This document shows positions 42,001-49,521 of a stretch of 64,000 bases of DNA, in pieces. Below the pieces are notes generated by a model. That model saw nothing but the letters and a program-made list of their open reading frames with translations. It was not told where the DNA came from and did not search any database. A program made the position numbers and the translations under genes. Source of the stretch: Hemicentrotus pulcherrimus (Eukaryota; Echinodermata; Echinoidea; Camarodonta; Strongylocentrotidae); NCBI GenBank assembly GCA_003118195.1, contig BEXV01000382.1:1-64000 (forward strand), read 5' to 3'. How positions within the stretch are numbered: the stretch's first letter is position 1; every line of letters begins with the position of its first letter.

Positions 42001-43044
42001 TGATCGACCGCTCTCTCAGATGAAACCTACATAAAGAAGGCTACCAATGGGGAAGGGACGTGTTGAAAACAAAATGGACAATTTTCACATCTATATTTTA
42101 CGATTTTGGGGAGAGCATTAGCGTTAGAGGAAATTGAATTTCACGGCTAATGGGTATGGGTGATGTGGCCGAACTGATTTTGTGGGACACGTTTTCACAT
42201 TGAACTTTGCATTAAGAAAAAATGTCAATCCATTGATGAGTTAATCACTATGGATTACAGTTTGAATAGAGTAGGGCCATTTAGAATGGGCTCTTGGGAA
42301 TCAACTATATTTGCTGTTTCGTGTGAGTAAAAAGCAACATAGTTTGTCATGTATTCCATTCGATGCATATTTACTTTTCCAAATTATAGCACATTGTGAC
42401 TGCTGCTCGGTAAGGTAATTTTTGATTTTATTAATTATCAATTACTTATTAATTGCTGTTATATAAGTCTTACGTGATATTGCTACCTATCACTCCGATT
42501 CCAGACATAATACAATACCAGAAATATGAACATAACAGTAGTTGCCATGGCAATTTTAAGGATAAAATTTATAAAAACATGAAAGTGACTTACCAGCTAA
42601 TGAACTTGAACTGCCATAAGGTGATAACTTCTGCGTGTAGTAGAAATTTGAGGGTGTGCTTCGGCCGCTGAGTGTTGGCGGTGTTGTGCTCCCGTTGAGG
42701 CCACCCTTTCCGGATAATCCGCCTGGGCTTGGCAATTGTCCCTCACTGTAAATAGAAGAATATCCACTATCTTTATCATGTTCATCTTCTTCCACAACCA
42801 AAGGTGAAAGTTCAAAGGTCAACTCGGCCAGTCGACTTTCAACCTCTTCAAATTCATCCAGGAATTCATAGTCCTGGTCGGTCTCGTCGATCTGAGGCGA
42901 CTTCTTCTCCGGGATAATGTCCAGTGAAGGGCTGAATGACGATGTGATGTCATAGTTCGTTAACCTTTTAACCCACATTTCTAGTTCAGCAAACGGGTCA
43001 GAATTCATGTCTGTTGTACATGCGTTTGAATTCTTGTTCGCCAT
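6375..43044 (-). CDS. tns: tensin-family gene, short SH2-PTB form (nine coding exons)
   Basis: The spliced CDS joins 42594-43044, 25048-25125, 24195-24320, 14470-14643, 9462-9536, 8357-8525, 7745-7813, 7187-7225 and 6375-6534 on the minus strand. That is 1341 nt, or 446 residues plus TGA. All eight introns are GT-AG. Introns 1-5 are phase 1 and introns 6-8 are phase 2. Residues about 165-276 form an SH2 domain: it opens with [13 protein letters not shown], the FIVRDS motif carries the phosphotyrosine-binding Arg192, and [12 protein letters not shown] and [14 protein letters not shown] follow. Residues about 298-440 form the tensin PTB domain, with [43 protein letters not shown] and [11 protein letters not shown]. 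Family knowledge: tensin PTB domains bind NPxY motifs of beta-integrin tails, and the SH2 domain binds phosphotyrosine or DLC-type partners at focal and fibrillar adhesions. Long tensins have PTP-like and C2 domains and well over 1000 residues; TNS4/cten is shorter and lacks them. This 446-residue form is shorter still. It could be a complete gene or an internally initiated isoform of a longer tensin that extends past 64000. The tensin assignment is very secure; the 5' end is less so. Confidence 0.93.
7187..7225 (-). CDS. tns: tensin coding exon 8: 39-nt microexon in PTB
   Basis: This very short exon is phase 2 at both ends, with acceptor TTGTAG and donor CAAA|GTAGGT. It encodes [12 protein letters not shown] between K381 and K394. 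It sits where vertebrate tensins have a short variable loop between RKW and the (A)K[IL]FGFVARK strand. The length is a multiple of three and the phases match, so skipping it would keep frame and only shorten the loop. The +4 position of the donor is G (GTAGGT), which is slightly weaker than the others in the gene. Confidence 0.88.
7745..7813 (-). CDS. tns: tensin coding exon 7: PTB strand LFFRKHYPV
   Basis: The 69-nt exon is phase 2 at both ends, with acceptor TTGCCCAG and donor GAAA|GTAAGT. It encodes the last base of K358, then [20 protein letters not shown] and AR up to residue 380. LFFRRHYP-(x)5-FC-x-MDP-x-x-RK is a hallmark of the tensin PTB domain. Confidence 0.96.
8357..8525 (-). CDS. 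tns: tensin coding exon 6: PTB first half
   Basis: The 169-nt exon enters in phase 1 (acceptor TTCCCAG) and leaves in phase 2 (AAA|GTAAGT). It encodes residues 303-357: [20 protein letters not shown], a [20 protein letters not shown] stretch, and [10 protein letters not shown]. Vertebrate tensin PTBs have the same order: V-L-[FY]-I-[ND]-SV-[ED]-MESLTG, then VVHFKVSxxGITLTDxQRKLFFR. Confidence 0.97.
9462..9536 (-). CDS. tns: tensin coding exon 5: SH2-PTB linker
   Basis: The 75-nt exon lies between the acceptor GATACAG and the donor GAGCAG|GTACGA, phase 1 at both ends. It encodes residues 278-301, [20 protein letters not shown] then HQGA. The Asp/Ser/Thr-rich linker followed by [11 protein letters not shown] matches the linker that leads into the first strand of tensin PTB domains (LLKQGAAC in vertebrates). 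No open frame of notable length marks it; it was found by splice phase and homology. Confidence 0.92.
9537..14469 (-). other. tensin intron 4 (4.9 kb)
   Basis: AT-rich intronic sequence between the SH2 and linker exons. I found no recognisable coding segment, strong inverted repeat or satellite within it. Confidence 0.8.
14470..14643 (-). CDS. tns: tensin coding exon 4: SH2 C-terminal half
   Basis: The 174-nt exon lies between the acceptor CCATAG and the donor ATGG|GTAAGC, phase 1 at both ends. It encodes residues 220-276. It contains [38 protein letters not shown] and [24 protein letters not shown]...G[VI]KLKG and SLSAL[IV]xQHS are tensin-specific SH2 features. A GA microsatellite begins immediately upstream of the acceptor, so the pyrimidine tract of this intron is formed by a CT repeat on the coding strand. 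Confidence 0.97.
14648..14712. repeat. (GA)n microsatellite at the exon 4 acceptor
   Basis: Near-pure GA run starting about 5 bases from the tensin exon 4 acceptor. On the coding strand it is a CT run and so forms the polypyrimidine tract. Confidence 0.95.
15029..15097. repeat. decamer GAGAGAGTGA-type repeat
   Basis: Purine-rich array with a 10-base period, (gagagagtga)n, adjacent to more GA sequence. Confidence 0.9.
15341..15930. repeat. four-unit tandem array, unit ~130 bp
   Basis: Units begin near 15341, 15471, about 15673 and 15801. The first two share long blocks such as 'taatacgttctgtgaaac', 'ccagactgtagggtacca' and 'gagatcttatt'. The third and fourth keep the same order in decayed form (for example 'gcagggtagtactaacag' and 'cacagtagggaactctcag'). 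About 70 bases of other sequence lie between units two and three. It sits in tensin intron 3. Confidence 0.75.
16361..16451. other. assembly gap (91 N)
   Basis: N run directly after a poly-G tract, a typical place for sequencing to fail. It lies within tensin intron 3. Confidence 0.99.
18001..18056. repeat. (CAT)n microsatellite
   Basis: An uninterrupted run of about 18 CAT units in intron 3. Imperfect CAT/ATC tracts also occur at 2565-2706 and 25438-25590. Confidence 0.97.
20117..20247. mobile_element. small TIR element, possible derivative of the 52-kb family
   Basis: The ends TTTACACTGCAAGCG and TTACACACTGCCAACG (inverse) are inverted repeats. Inside lie 'aggagttagcacaacaa', close to 'aggagttagcaccacaa' at about 52260, and a poly-C/poly-G hairpin (aaaacccccacctttggagggtttt). 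Shared phrases suggest a common family. It lies in tensin intron 3. Confidence 0.4.
22258..22380. repeat. purine-rich low-complexity tract
   Basis: About 120 bases of mostly A and G. The Ser/Leu/Phe-rich frames on the minus strand here are products of the composition. Confidence 0.85.
24195..24320 (-). CDS. tns: tensin coding exon 3: SH2 core with FIVRDS
   Basis: The 126-nt exon lies between the acceptor TTTTAG and the donor AAAAG|GTAAG, phase 1 at both ends. It encodes residues 178-218, including [17 protein letters not shown] and GAFGLALKV. Arg192 of FIVRDS is the canonical phosphotyrosine-coordinating residue and is intact, so the SH2 domain should be competent to bind. [12 protein letters not shown] is close to the vertebrate tensin SxSFxGxxGLALKV signature. 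The segment ending PRKG is a short loop before the next beta strand. Confidence 0.97.
24449..24520 (+). repeat. dispersed repeat, copy 2
   Basis: Second copy of the repeat at 1264-1340, located in tensin intron 2 about 130 bases upstream of exon 3 on the gene's strand. Similarity is high over about 65 bases and stops abruptly at both ends. Confidence 0.75.
24640..25020. repeat. pyrimidine-rich tract in intron 2
   Basis: C/T-rich low-complexity sequence filling most of the intron between exons 2 and 3. Its plus-strand open frame (24680-24961) is Ser/Leu/Pro-rich and not credible as a gene. Confidence 0.85.
25048..25125 (-). CDS. tns: tensin coding exon 2: start of SH2
   Basis: The 78-nt exon lies between the acceptor TTTCAG and the donor G|GTAAGA, phase 1 at both ends. 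It encodes residues 152-176 plus split codons: [20 protein letters not shown] followed by ITRDD. The W-Y-x-P-x-I-[ST]-R pattern is the characteristic opening of a tensin SH2 domain (compare WYKP-I-REQ in vertebrates). The split Asp codon joins it cleanly to exon 1. Confidence 0.95.
25438..25590. repeat. imperfect CAT/ATC-rich tract in intron 1
   Basis: Degenerate CAT-type tract starting about 310 bases downstream of the intron 1 acceptor in plus coordinates. Low complexity, no coding sense. Confidence 0.88.
29262..29345. repeat. GA/GAAA-rich tract in intron 1
   Basis: Purine-only run with GAGAAA and GAAA units. Confidence 0.9.
30091..30189. mobile_element. 99-bp MITE, copy B (inverted relative to copy A), in tensin intron 1
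   Basis: Its sequence is the reverse complement of copy A apart from a one-base difference in a T run and at most a few substitutions. TA flanks both sides (30089-30090 and 30190-30191), consistent with a 2-bp target-site duplication. Near identity over the whole length implies recent spread. The element is almost one long hairpin if transcribed. Confidence 0.87.
34747..34908. repeat. 81-bp tandem duplication
   Basis: Two adjacent units (34747-34827 and 34828-34908) each start 'aaagtac.aaatatttgtgac' and end 'aaaacaagtc'. They differ at roughly ten positions. A related stretch with 'acaaaatttataaagc' and 'aagtcaaa' occurs near 55515-55565. Confidence 0.85.
37343..37875. mobile_element. 533-bp non-autonomous DNA transposon with TTAA duplication
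   Basis: The termini AGGTACTATGTCC..TTTGCAG and their inverse (CTGCAAATAGGACATAGTACCT) form TIRs of about 25 bp. TTAA is duplicated exactly outside both ends (37339-37342 and 37876-37879). TTAA target sites are known for piggyBac and Kolobok elements. The ends are not piggyBac-like (CCY...RGG), so a Kolobok-derived MITE is the better guess. It has no transposase frame and lies in tensin intron 1. Confidence 0.8.
42594..43044 (-). CDS. tns: tensin coding exon 1: disordered N-terminal 150 residues
   Basis: It starts at the ATG at 43044-43042. The context AAAC-ATG-G has A at -3 and G at +4, which is a strong animal start. An in-frame TAA lies about 8 codons upstream, and no pyrimidine-rich acceptor precedes the ATG, so this looks like a true first coding exon. 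It ends in ...SSSSLA plus one base at the donor G|GTAAGT (phase 1). Visible content: an amphipathic segment at residues 15-29 ([15 protein letters not shown]); an acidic predicted helix at about 59-79 with Leu/Phe/Val spacing; DSGYSS at 92-97; several SP/TP sites (39-40, 49-50, 80-81, 106-107, 121-122, 130-131, 141-142); a Gly-rich stretch; and NFYY at 133-136. I do not recognise this N-terminus in any named domain family. Similar Ser/Pro-rich linkers precede SH2 in other tensins. Confidence 0.88.
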
Positions 43045-45254
43045 GTTTAAATGTACTACCAGCCTTTACCTCTACAACTCTTCAAAATGTTTTCATTCAA
43101 ACTAAATTTGTGTAAACTTGGGTATTCAGTGAAACCTCACATACTAATGCTCTCCAAATTAAGCTCTCTGCTCAATTAATGCTCTTGCTCTCTGACGTCA
43201 CATCCAGATAACCTTTGAGAAACAAGTTCACAACAATCTTGCAATTCCTTTCCAAAACAATACAAATATCTTCACCTTGAGATTAAAAAACACAATCTTT
43301 CAAAACTCAATTAATCAAACTGTTTCAGGCCATGCGATCAAATCATGACAATTTTCCATTAAAAATCTAGTTATGCTGACCGAGAGCTAAAATGACAGGC
43401 GTTGCTTCAAGTTATAAGCACAAATAACAAATGACAGATGTGTATCCTTGGTACTTCCTGTAGTGTAGATATTACACGCCAAAAAAATCACTGTGAATCT
43501 AGGAGCTGTCAGATACCGAGATGAAAATCGAGTGAGGATCAAGAATTATGTGACAAATCGTCAGAACAAAAAGAGCATGCTCAATAAAATCAAAAACTTG
43601 AAATCTTCTATCAAATGATTGTTGATATTCTTATTTCCAAAATATAAAATACTCAGGAGGTTGATGAGGCGCTATTACTGGTGAAGCTCAACTTTTTGAG
43701 AATAGCAACTAATTAGCTTTTTCGCTGGAGGCTAGATATGTAATGGCTATGCATAAAGCAAATAGGCAGGTACTTGTAGCAACAAGGAGATGTCCCCGGG
43801 GGTTATGTCTTGCTGATTTTAATGAGGTTACTAAGTAAGTATAGCCACAAAAAGTTCAACGGCAGCAGAAGTTCACTGGTGTCAAAATCTCGCCTTGAAC
43901 AAAGCACTAGACCTAGGCCAGAAGAGACAGAGTGAAGACAAGGCTTCAAATGAGAACCCACTGTTTAAATTTATAATATCAAAGGAAGAGATGACTAAAG
44001 AATAAATTTAGCTGCTGTGTTCTTGAAAAAATTGAAGCAAAGATAGGGTTTGTAAAAATTGTAATGTGAAGTTGATGAAAACTGAAGTCTTTCTTGAATG
44101 ATGCTTCCTAGTTTAAGATTAGAAAGCTGTCAACGCAGATTTTTCAGTTGATTTCCTGAACCTGAGACTCCGATATCATAAAAGCCTCTGTAAATACCAT
44201 ATCCTCCTATAAATGATAGGAAATGAAGAGAGATTTTAATCTGTGATTCCGTCGGCTTCTGTGTGAGATGGTGACATGGATCTTGAGATCGCTATGGTGA
44301 TACGCTGCCTCCTGTTAAACGGTGTCTCGTTGGCCTTCGGGGAAGCGATGACAAATATTGAAGATATGGAATATTATGGCGCACTTTTAAGGGTAGCCAG
44401 GCGAAAATTATGAGGCTTGTCCCAAACGAAAGCACAGATATGAGACATGGGAAGGGTTGAGCTCTCTTGGGGTTAGACGTTTATAGGCTTGTGTGTCATG
44501 AAGCAAATAATGCAGCTCCACGCTGAATCCATAGAAAACCACAGTGATTTAGGCGTCACCTCATGAGCCGTCAAGCAGAAAAATTTGATCAGGGCACGAA
44601 GGAACTACCGAAGACTAATGCTACTTAGTTCAGATCCGATGCATTTGGTAGCTAAAACCAGGGTCAGGGATATATCTCCCTGCTCAAACTATAGCTGTAC
44701 TCTTCCTCTAATGAGCACCGTATCCAGCTGAAAAATCAGAAACCAATGATCTTCAAAGATATTTCACAAGGTCTGATAATATTAGTACTTTGAATTGTGT
44801 ACAAAGACAAAGTCCAAAGCAAGGGGTTTCTGGTCAAGGCATGCAGCACACAAATCCCAAATGGACGCTCCTATCAACGTAGATAGAGAATAAACAAGTC
44901 CAAGCAAAGGTAATAAACAGCTATGCAAATACGATACTTAGTTCAAGTTGAATATCCTGGAAGGAATCTAAACTCTGGCATCTGGCAGCTTCACAAGAAA
45001 ATTCCATTAAATTCCAAGGATTAAATGTGGGTTTTCTAGCTGCTCGGCTAGCTCCATGTGTTCATGCACCAACACCATACAGTAGACTGGTTTACAATAG
45101 CTGGGTGACAGTTTGATAAAGAGCCAGAACAAAAATATAAAAGAAGAGAAGAATTATCTCCCAAGGATAACCAATCCCAAAACCACACGCTCTATGCACC
45201 AAGTGTAAATGGAGGGGAATTCCAATTCAATGCCAAACTGTACAGTGTGTGTGT

Positions 45255-45370
45255 GTGAGTAGTCTGATCTGCTGGGGAGTGCATGCATGCATAGTACACA
45301 CAGAGCTTGACTGTGAGTGGGCGGGTACTGTATTCTGACGCCTCATTGGTGAAAACTTTCCAAGCATGAC
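45255..45370 (-). promoter_or_regulatory. candidate TATA-less promoter upstream of tensin exon 1
   Basis: Read on the gene's strand, an ACCAAT box (plus-strand attggt, 45345-45350) is followed 20 bases later by a GC box CCCGCCCAC (plus-strand gtgggcggg, 45317-45325), a conventional order and spacing upstream of a start site. No TATA box lies in the following 80 bases. The surrounding 43-45.4 kb is less AT-rich and less repetitive than its neighbours, as expected for 5' UTR or promoter. If correct, the 5' leader would span about 2.2 kb, possibly with an intron. This is inference from motifs only. Confidence 0.35.
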
Positions 45371-46140
45371 AGCCAACCACAGTAAGGCCTTGCTAGACTG
45401 AACTGATGATGGTGATGATGATGGGTAAATGAATCTATGTGCCTAAAGTCTATACTTCGCAAAAATGTGAAATATGGCCTCTAATCTAGCAATGGGAACT
45501 GCATAGCCAATGTGTTTGAACGTTGAGAGAATGATTTTGGTTCTAGTAAACAACATCAACAGGGGCACGGTTATGAAATCAAGCTATAAACAAGAACAGA
45601 TAGCTTTATAAGAAGAGAAGACATCTTAAAAGAGAGATTTAATTATTACACAAATTGGGCAAAATATTGCAGACAATATAACCAATAAAAAAAAAACTAA
45701 AAGAGCAATCAACTACATGTCTGCATGGTTATCATGAAGAAAAGTAACCCTACAAAGAGAAAAAAGAAAGAAACATGTTGAACACAGAAAATATACAAGA
45801 TTTCTTTGATTAGGGGAGGAGTACCTATAATATAGGCTTTATATGATACCCATAGTAATCTTTCTTTAAGCTTTCGCAAGCTATAAATCTTTACCCCCTC
45901 AATATCCCACAATACCCTCTCAATGATGAGCATGAAGGAAACTGACTCATGATTCAAGTTCACCTCTTGATCTTATGGAACATGGTTTTTCCCCCCTTTT
46001 TCTTCTCCTTGTAATTATGTTATCCCACTCATTCTTAAAGGCATAAAGAAGAACAGAAAAGAGATTGTGAAGATAAAGACTTGTTTTGTTTTGATATTGA
46101 AAAACTATATTTTATAATAAAATATGAATATCATTGTAGA

Positions 46141-46165
46141 AGGGGAGGGGAGGGGAGGGGAGGGG
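46141..46165 (+). repeat. (AGGGG)5 run, G-quadruplex-prone
   Basis: Five consecutive AGGGG units give five G4 tracts with one-base loops, which meets the usual criterion for a stable parallel G-quadruplex. It lies about 800 bases upstream of the promoter candidate. Confidence 0.9.
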
Positions 46166-48371
46166 ACTAACTGGCCCATGCCCCTTTTTGAAGCCAAGTT
46201 CTCATATCGCTTAAGTACACAACAACAACATTGTGTCTTATCAATTTTGTGTTTTTCTCAGAATTTCTTCCTTCATTGATAAGCTAAATATTTCCCCCTC
46301 CCCCCCATCTATTAAAGATAATGTATTTGTAATCTGAGCAATCAGAATATTGCACACTGCTGATGTACAAAACTCATACAATTGATTTGAATAGTATTTT
46401 CTATTTCTTTCACTATGTGACATGAACAGGAAAGGGATAGCCAACCCTAATACAACATCCTTATCATTGGTGTTAAATACATGGATGCAATAACTATTGT
46501 TATCAAACCAAGACCGTAATAAAGTAAATGTTCTCAAGAAGGACAATGTGCTGTTGACAATGGCCTAGTTACTCAAGGGTTTTGACAAATTAAACATGAC
46601 AAATTAAACACGACATCTTCACTAAGCAAACAGAATCATCAAACTTTTGAAATGAAACCAGAATCCTTTTAAAAATTTGGTTAAGAGAAAACCAACAGGA
46701 ACCATAAATAACAAGTGCATCACTGAAACAATATCTGATGGCTTGAGTTAAACATTTAGTAAAACTTCAGGAAATATTCATCTTTCCAGAATCATTCAAA
46801 CATACCCACTTCCTCCAAGCCAAGCCTATAAAATAATTACAATAATAAAGGCTCGTCTCTACACAGGTATGTCAGCTACCTTTCATTTTTCAGCCAGAGT
46901 CGTAAAAATCAATGACCAACATTTTGATGCGACCACTAAACCACGTACAATAAAGGCAGGATCACACAAGGTTGCGTATCGCTAATGAAGCAAACTTCCA
47001 CTTGGCATAATTGACATTGTAGGAGTAGTGCCCCAAGGGTTGCTTGTGCGGTGGCGTCCATCCGTCGTATGTATGTTCTATGGGCTGCAACTCTGCACGT
47101 AATCAGCCAAGAAGGCAAAGCCATCGTATTGGGATTCTTGTAAAACCTTGTAAAACAATATCGTTTGATAAAATCTTATTCATTCAAATTCTATTCAATA
47201 TATTTTGTTTTGAATCTAAATGATTAAATCCTTCTTCATGGAGTCGAAATTATCTGCCAGAGATATATTGAATGAAAATTCAAATTCATGTAAAATGTAA
47301 TTTTTTATTTCATCAGCAGAATAAAAAAAAGCAGCAAAGCAAGGATATTGCCCCTTGATATCTATTTCATAAATTAATCACAATTTGATACTAATAACAT
47401 TCAACTTTTTAAATCTCATTTCACTTTTAATATCAATGGCCATCAATTAAAGGATAGTCCTTGTTTTTCATATTCATATGGGCTATCCAAAAATACTACG
47501 CAGGGTAAACAAATTTCAAAAACGGGACAGGTTCAAAGCAAGTGTCATATACACACAAACAAGTCCAATGACAGCTGAGTTCAGTCTCATGAAAACAAAA
47601 GTCAAAATTACTCTTTCATTGAAACACCATTTGCTTAGAATAGAACGCGCCCTTTTCAACTGACAATATTGGACTGTAGTCGTCTGCAAATCAAGGCCTC
47701 TCGGTGAGAAAAAGAACAAAAGAAAAACTTCAACATTGTTTGAAATTTCTCCCTTTCTCACACCAACACACATTTTATAGCTTCTTCTGCGTTTCATTCA
47801 TGTTTGCGTCTGACCAATCTGGGCGCTACAATATTTCGAGCCTTTTGACAAAACATTTACGAGTTGATTATGCCAGCAAGAATCAATTTCATGCAATTCT
47901 GAATACCTCTATTTCTTATCCAAACAGAAGTCAAATACTCCCTGTCGATCGGCATTGTTGTCTATTGTCCTCCGTCGAAACCACAATTTGTGCGACTCAT
48001 GTCACACCACAAAAATGGAACATAAACTTGAAAAATTGCTTGCTTAGCTCTTATTTCACATGACCTTCACTTATAATGGTCCAACTATCAATCATATATC
48101 TGTCAGTTTGAGAACGTCGTTCTTCAGCAAAAAAACGTGATTGCTCTTTTATAATTTACTGTATCAACTCTCATTGAAAACTTTATAAAAGAAAAATGTA
48201 TTCCTCATTTCGAGAAAGCAAGTTACACACAGATAGCAAATTTGTATTTTTGTAATTGCATAAACGATTCTCTCTAATGAGAATAAAAAGAATAGAAATA
48301 AAAGAATAATTATTTAACTCAAAAATATTCTCTGCCTCCATTCAAAATGCAATGGGTCTTCTCTAAATCCA

Positions 48372-48378
<7 letters not shown>

Positions 48379-48411
<33 letters not shown>

Positions 48412-48414
48412 AAG
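48379..48414. repeat. (GA)n microsatellite
   Basis: Simple GA run ending in A-rich sequence. Confidence 0.95.
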
Positions 48415-49234
48415 AAAATAATAACAAGAAAGCCCAGTATTGTATTTATCTATACTGGATACACATGTAGGCCCCTACACCTTTATGATAAGTACAGATA
48501 TATAGTAGCAGAGCTATACAAAAACACAATAATAAATAGGGAAATTAGTATTTCGTTGTTGACTTACATGACACATTCATCATGTTTTTTTCACTTTGTA
48601 CTTATCACTATTGCATTTATCTAATGAAGTAATTATTCTACAATGTGGATTCAAACAACACTGAGATACCATTAAACTACATATGGCCTTCATGGTGTGA
48701 CTTCTCTATTGGAATAACAAGGGGGCACAAACAATGTAGCACATGAAGCTTGATATTACAACGTAACTAGAGCGTAAACAGGGTGAACAGAGCCATAGGC
48801 GAGACACAATAATCAATGGAGAAACAGAAGGGGGGTTCATACCCGGCCAAAATGAAGGTTGGATCATTGTTCTCTGGGCTAATCAGAACCTCTCTATAGA
48901 AGCGGGACATGAATGACATAAAGAGCCTGCAGATAGGACTCAATGAGGTAGAAAGGTGACATTCATAAGAAGATTGGGAGTATTGTAGAGAGAAGGGGGT
49001 GACCCTGTTTGTTAAAATCTTAGAAGGATACTTGAAAAAGGGGGGATTGACCTGTAGAGTTTCGTGCACAGTGGAATATAGACAGCTTCAATTGTCCCTT
49101 GCAACTATCATTAGTGATGTAGCAGGACTAGTCTAAGGATTTTGATATCTTGGTCTTAATTACGGTAGTCCTGACCCAAACCTAGAGTGTGTAAATGCTA
49201 AACAAAAGTTTTCCACCTATTCTTCGTCTCATGA

Positions 49235-49292
49235 TAACCACAGGTCTCCACTACGTGTTCTATTAACCACAGGTCTCCACTACATGTTCAAC
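49235..49292. repeat. 29-bp tandem duplication
   Basis: 'taaccacaggtctccactac' followed by 'gtgttc' or 'atgttc' occurs twice in a row with period 29. Confidence 0.85.
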
Positions 49293-49406
49293 AAAGATAT
49301 CTAGTGAATTACGCGCTGAGTGCCTCATCCCGACTACCAGCCTTGCAACTTTCCTCTATTAAAATCAGGGTCCTGTTTCATAAAAATTATAATCAACAAC
49401 AAGGTA

Positions 49407-49521
49407 TGGAAAAAATAAAAAAATACAAAAAAACAATAAAAAAAAAAAAAATAAAAAAAAAAAATAAAGAACTAAAAAAAAAATAAAAGATTAAAAAAAA
49501 AAAGAAAAAAAAAAAAAAAAA
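49407..49521. repeat. A-rich low-complexity tract
   Basis: Over 100 bases of A with scattered T, C and G on the plus strand; possibly several fused poly-A tails or slippage. Preceded by 'gggtcctgtttcataaa'. Confidence 0.9.

Larger units (their letters stand above)
25126..42593 (-). other. tensin intron 1 (17.5 kb)
   Basis: The interval is bounded by donor GTAAGT at 42593 and acceptor TTTCAG at 25126-25131. It contains a 99-bp MITE (30091-30189), an 81-bp tandem duplication (34747-34908), a TTAA-flanked element (37343-37875), CAT-rich stretches (25438-25590) and purine runs. Elsewhere it is unremarkable AT-rich DNA; open frames are short and show no recognisable protein. Confidence 0.85.

Noticed and set aside
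42597..42815. 72-residue minus-strand frame inside tensin exon 1
   Set aside because: Shadow of the exon in another frame.
47704..48063. 119-residue plus-strand open frame upstream of tensin
   Set aside because: No recognisable family, no clear promoter or splice context; Ser/His/Cys-rich as expected of chance frames.
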